From contig JAJAGP010000369.1 in the NCBI GenBank assembly GCA_025084515.1, forward strand, positions 375,501 through 439,500: 64,000 nucleotides of DNA, read 5' to 3'. Of this stretch, positions 61,936 through 64,000 are shown piece by piece. Position 1 is the first letter of the stretch. The number at the start of each line of letters is the position of its first letter. Origin of the DNA: Ancistrus triradiatus (taxonomy: Eukaryota; Chordata; Actinopteri; Siluriformes; Loricariidae). The position numbers and the translations under genes are program-made. Below the pieces are notes generated by a model. That model ran no database searches. It worked only from the letters and a program-made list of their open reading frames with translations, and had not been told where the DNA came from.

Positions 61936-62045
61936 TGTACATACGCATAGGGTGTGTGAGATCTGCGGGGACGAGGCCTCGGGCTGCCACTATGGAGTCC
62001 TGACATGCGGAAGCTGCAAGGTGTTCTTCAAGAGAGCCGTGGAAG
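61936..62045 (+). CDS. pgr: pgr exon 2: first zinc finger
   Basis: The acceptor gtgtgcgcag/TGTAC supplies the one base needed after exon 1 (phase 2). Residues 238-267 read CEICGDEASGCHYGVLTCGS then CKVFFKRAVE: the first zinc finger, with zinc ligands Cys238, 241, 255 and 258, and the GSCKV P-box shared by the progesterone, glucocorticoid, mineralocorticoid and androgen receptors, which directs binding to their common response element. The exon ends gaag/GTAAAG in phase 1, the position conserved between the two fingers in steroid-receptor genes. Confidence 0.93.
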
Positions 62046-62468
62046 GTAAAGTATGGGTGTTCCTAGTGTTAGCAATGACGTGCCCTTACTATACCATGTT
62101 TCTGAGTCGGAGTTTTATAAACCTAGGCCCACACGGGTCAATAACTAGGCTGTCATGCCATGTTTTTCAAATTTCACTTGTTATTCTTCATATCTACTGA
62201 AAGCAGATACGTAAGAGCCACACTGTCTGGCCACGGTCGTGTCATCGTGTCCTCTCAGCCTCGCCTAAAGTATTACATTGCATCCGTTTCTTGTCGCCTT
62301 TCTATTCCCTCTGTCCTTCTTCTCAAACCCCGTGTTGATATGGCTACTCACATAATGGGCGTATTGTGATCACGACGAGAACACAGGCCTTATTTCATGT
62401 TTTGGCACATTAGGAGTGAAGCGAGTTCAGTTTTTTCTGTTATTAACAGCAGTCTTGCTCTTGTCAAG

Positions 62469-62585
62469 GACATCATAACTATCTGTGCGCCGGGCGGAAT
62501 GACTGCATTGTGGATAAGATTAGAAGGAAAAACTGCCCCGCTTGTCGTCTCCGAAAATGCTACCAAGCAGGGATGATGCTGGGAG
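62469..62585 (+). CDS. pgr: pgr exon 3: second zinc finger
   Basis: The exon is 117 nt, the usual size for this exon in vertebrate steroid receptors. Its acceptor is cttgtcaag/GACATC and its donor ggag/GTAAGG. It encodes HHNYLCAGRNDCIVDKIRRK then NCPACRLRKCYQAGMMLGG, with zinc ligands Cys274, 280, 290 and 293. The CRLRKC...AGM.LGG ending is the progesterone-receptor version; glucocorticoid receptors read CRYRKCLQAGMNL. Confidence 0.94.
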
Positions 62586-63475
62586 GTAAGGTTTCCAGGT
62601 CGAACATCGGCTCTCATTTCTGTAAAAACCTACAGCTCCAAATCAGAAAAAATTGGGACAGCATGGAAAATGCAAAAAAAAAAAAAAAAACCCACAGTGT
62701 TTCTTACATTTACTTTGACTTTTATTTAATTGCAAACAGTGTGAACCTGAGATATTTCATGTTTTTTTTTATTTGTTAATAAACATCCATTCCTACATTT
62801 CAGGCCTGCAGCACATTCTAAAAAAAGTTGGGATGGAGCACTTTAGAGCTAGTAATGAGGTAAAAAACTTCAAACTGATTTCAAACAGGTGATTATAATC
62901 ATGATTTGGTCCAAAAGCAGCATCCAGGCTTTGAGGAGTAAAGAGGATCTCCAGTTGAAACAGTAGATGTGAGAAAATGTGAAATCTTTAAAAACAATGT
63001 TCCTCAAAGAAAGACTGGAAGGGATTTATATACGTCTCCCTCTACAGAGCACGATATCATTAAACCATTCAAGGAATCTGGAGGAATTTCCCCAAAAGCC
63101 TAACCCTAGAGCCGTCACTCCCTCTTCCGTCATTCATCAATAGCTGACAGAACCACATGGACAAGGATTACTTTATCAAACCTTTATCAAGCTCTACAAC
63201 ACAGAATTACATTCACAGATACCACTTAAAACGTTACTGTGCTAAAAAGAAGCCTTATGTTATAACCATGTTTTTGCAGGAGTGGATGTTTATTAACAGA
63301 TGGAATGAAGTTGATCAGAAAAATAAATGAAATATCTCAGGCTCATACTGTCTGCAGTGAAATGGCAGTCAAAGTAAATATGAGGAGCACTGCGTTTATT
63401 TAGGTGGGTTATATTTACTGAAAAGCGTTATCACTATCAGATGCACTAAGAGAGCCGTCTGCTCGCGTGTCACAG
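62586..63475 (+). other. pgr intron 3 with a DNA element inside
   Basis: The intron is 890 bp, most of it occupied by the element listed at 62636..63400. Confidence 0.75.
62636..63400 (+). mobile_element. Tc1/mariner-like element with long inverted repeats in pgr intron 3
   Basis: It begins ctccaaatcagaaaaaattg gg. The subterminal arms 62705..62797 and 63284..63382 are inverted repeats (cctgagatatttcat...gttaataaacatcca and its complement). Inside, the plus strand encodes a transposase HTH remnant (GRDLYTSPSTEHDIIKPFK, near 63018..63075). The right end lacks the ctccaaatcag motif, so the copy is truncated. The coding part is largely deleted. Confidence 0.65.
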
Positions 63476-63757
63476 GTCGTAAGTTGAAGAGATTGGGCGT
63501 TCTGAAGGCCGTGGGTCTACCCCCGTCCCTGATGTTCCAAGGTCACGCCGTGGCCTCCATGCCATGCATGCCTGGCATCCAAGAGCTTCAGCTTTCACCT
63601 CAATTTATCAACATCCTTGAGAGCATTGAACCAGAGACGGTCTTCTCCGGCCATGACAACTCCCAGCCTGAGATGCCACATCTGCTTCTGAACAGCCTCA
63701 ACCGGCTGTGTGAGCGGCAGCTGGTCTGGATCGTTAAGTGGTCCAAGTCCTTGCCAG
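63476..63757 (+). CDS. pgr: pgr exon 4: hinge and start of the ligand-binding domain
   Basis: The acceptor gtgtcacag/GTCGT follows on from exon 3 in phase 1, and the donor is ccag/GTAAGG. The exon encodes residues 307-400. The basic hinge (RKLKRLG) leads into LQLSPQFINILESIEPETVF (helix 1) and LLNSLNRLCERQLVWIVKWS (helix 3), ending KSLPG as in mammalian PGR. The helix-3 Asn and Gln that contact the steroid in human PGR (Asn719 and Gln725) are kept, while the human Gly722 position is Cys. The remaining ligand-binding exons lie beyond the window. Confidence 0.93.
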
Positions 63758-64000
63758 GTAAGGTGCCCTTTGTACGCACTGCGTGCTCCTGTGGATGCTT
63801 CTAATGGCTCTCTTCCCCAATCCCGACTGAAAGGAAGGACGGCTGTTTTGTTTTGTAGTTAATCATTTAGGATGTTGTGAAATCGAGTATCAGATGCAGA
63901 TCAAAGCACTGACAAGGACGTGCATGAATAAATTCGGAGGAAGTTGCAGCATTCTGCTGTAAGGTGGTGCTTCAAGTTTGTGGACCCTTTAGAGTTTTCC
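63758..64000 (+). other. Start of pgr intron 4
   Basis: Sequence after the exon 4 donor to the window edge. No further exon is seen. Confidence 0.6.

Overview
This is nuclear DNA from a teleost fish. The genes are intron-split, CA/GT and AT microsatellites are common, and much of the intergenic sequence is fish-type Tc1/mariner elements, MITEs and tRNA-derived SINE pieces. An otophysan such as a catfish is possible, but the sequence alone does not settle it.

Four genes are recognised. (1) ppp1r37 on the minus strand: only its first coding exon (7778..8390) is present, with the PP1-docking motif KRVTF; the rest lies beyond position 1. (2) bmp16 on the minus strand: two coding exons (33603..33927 and 31433..32340) give a complete 410-residue BMP2/4/16-type ligand, with a probable non-coding 5' exon near 37.3-37.5 kb. 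(3) gemin7 on the minus strand: a complete 128-residue SMN-complex protein in one coding exon (51088..51474), with a dead Tc1 transposon just upstream. (4) pgr, the nuclear progesterone receptor, on the plus strand: coding exons 1-4 (60186..63757) carry a short N-terminal domain, both zinc fingers, the hinge and the start of the ligand-binding domain; the rest lies beyond 64000.

Two further gene candidates are weaker. One is a spliced 103-residue signal-peptide/transmembrane protein on the plus strand (46207..46288 joined to 46886..47115). The other is a lone terminal coding exon on the minus strand (12897..13008). Neither matches a family I recognise.

Layout: 1-7.8 kb, part of ppp1r37 intron 1; 8.4-31 kb, gene-poor sequence with many Tc1 fragments and one nearly full-length Tc1 copy (25599..27170); 31.4-37.5 kb, bmp16, whose intron is mostly simple sequence; 40.4-44.1 kb, two unusual minisatellites, one a 33-bp unit present in both orientations; 44-51 kb, the membrane-protein candidate and Tc1 fragments; 51-54 kb, gemin7; 54-60 kb, gene-free sequence with a decayed Tc1; 60-64 kb, pgr. 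The four genes do not form a functional pathway. Their interest is as a conserved-synteny block: the human relatives of ppp1r37 and gemin7 are close neighbours on 19q13.32, while human PGR is on 11q22.
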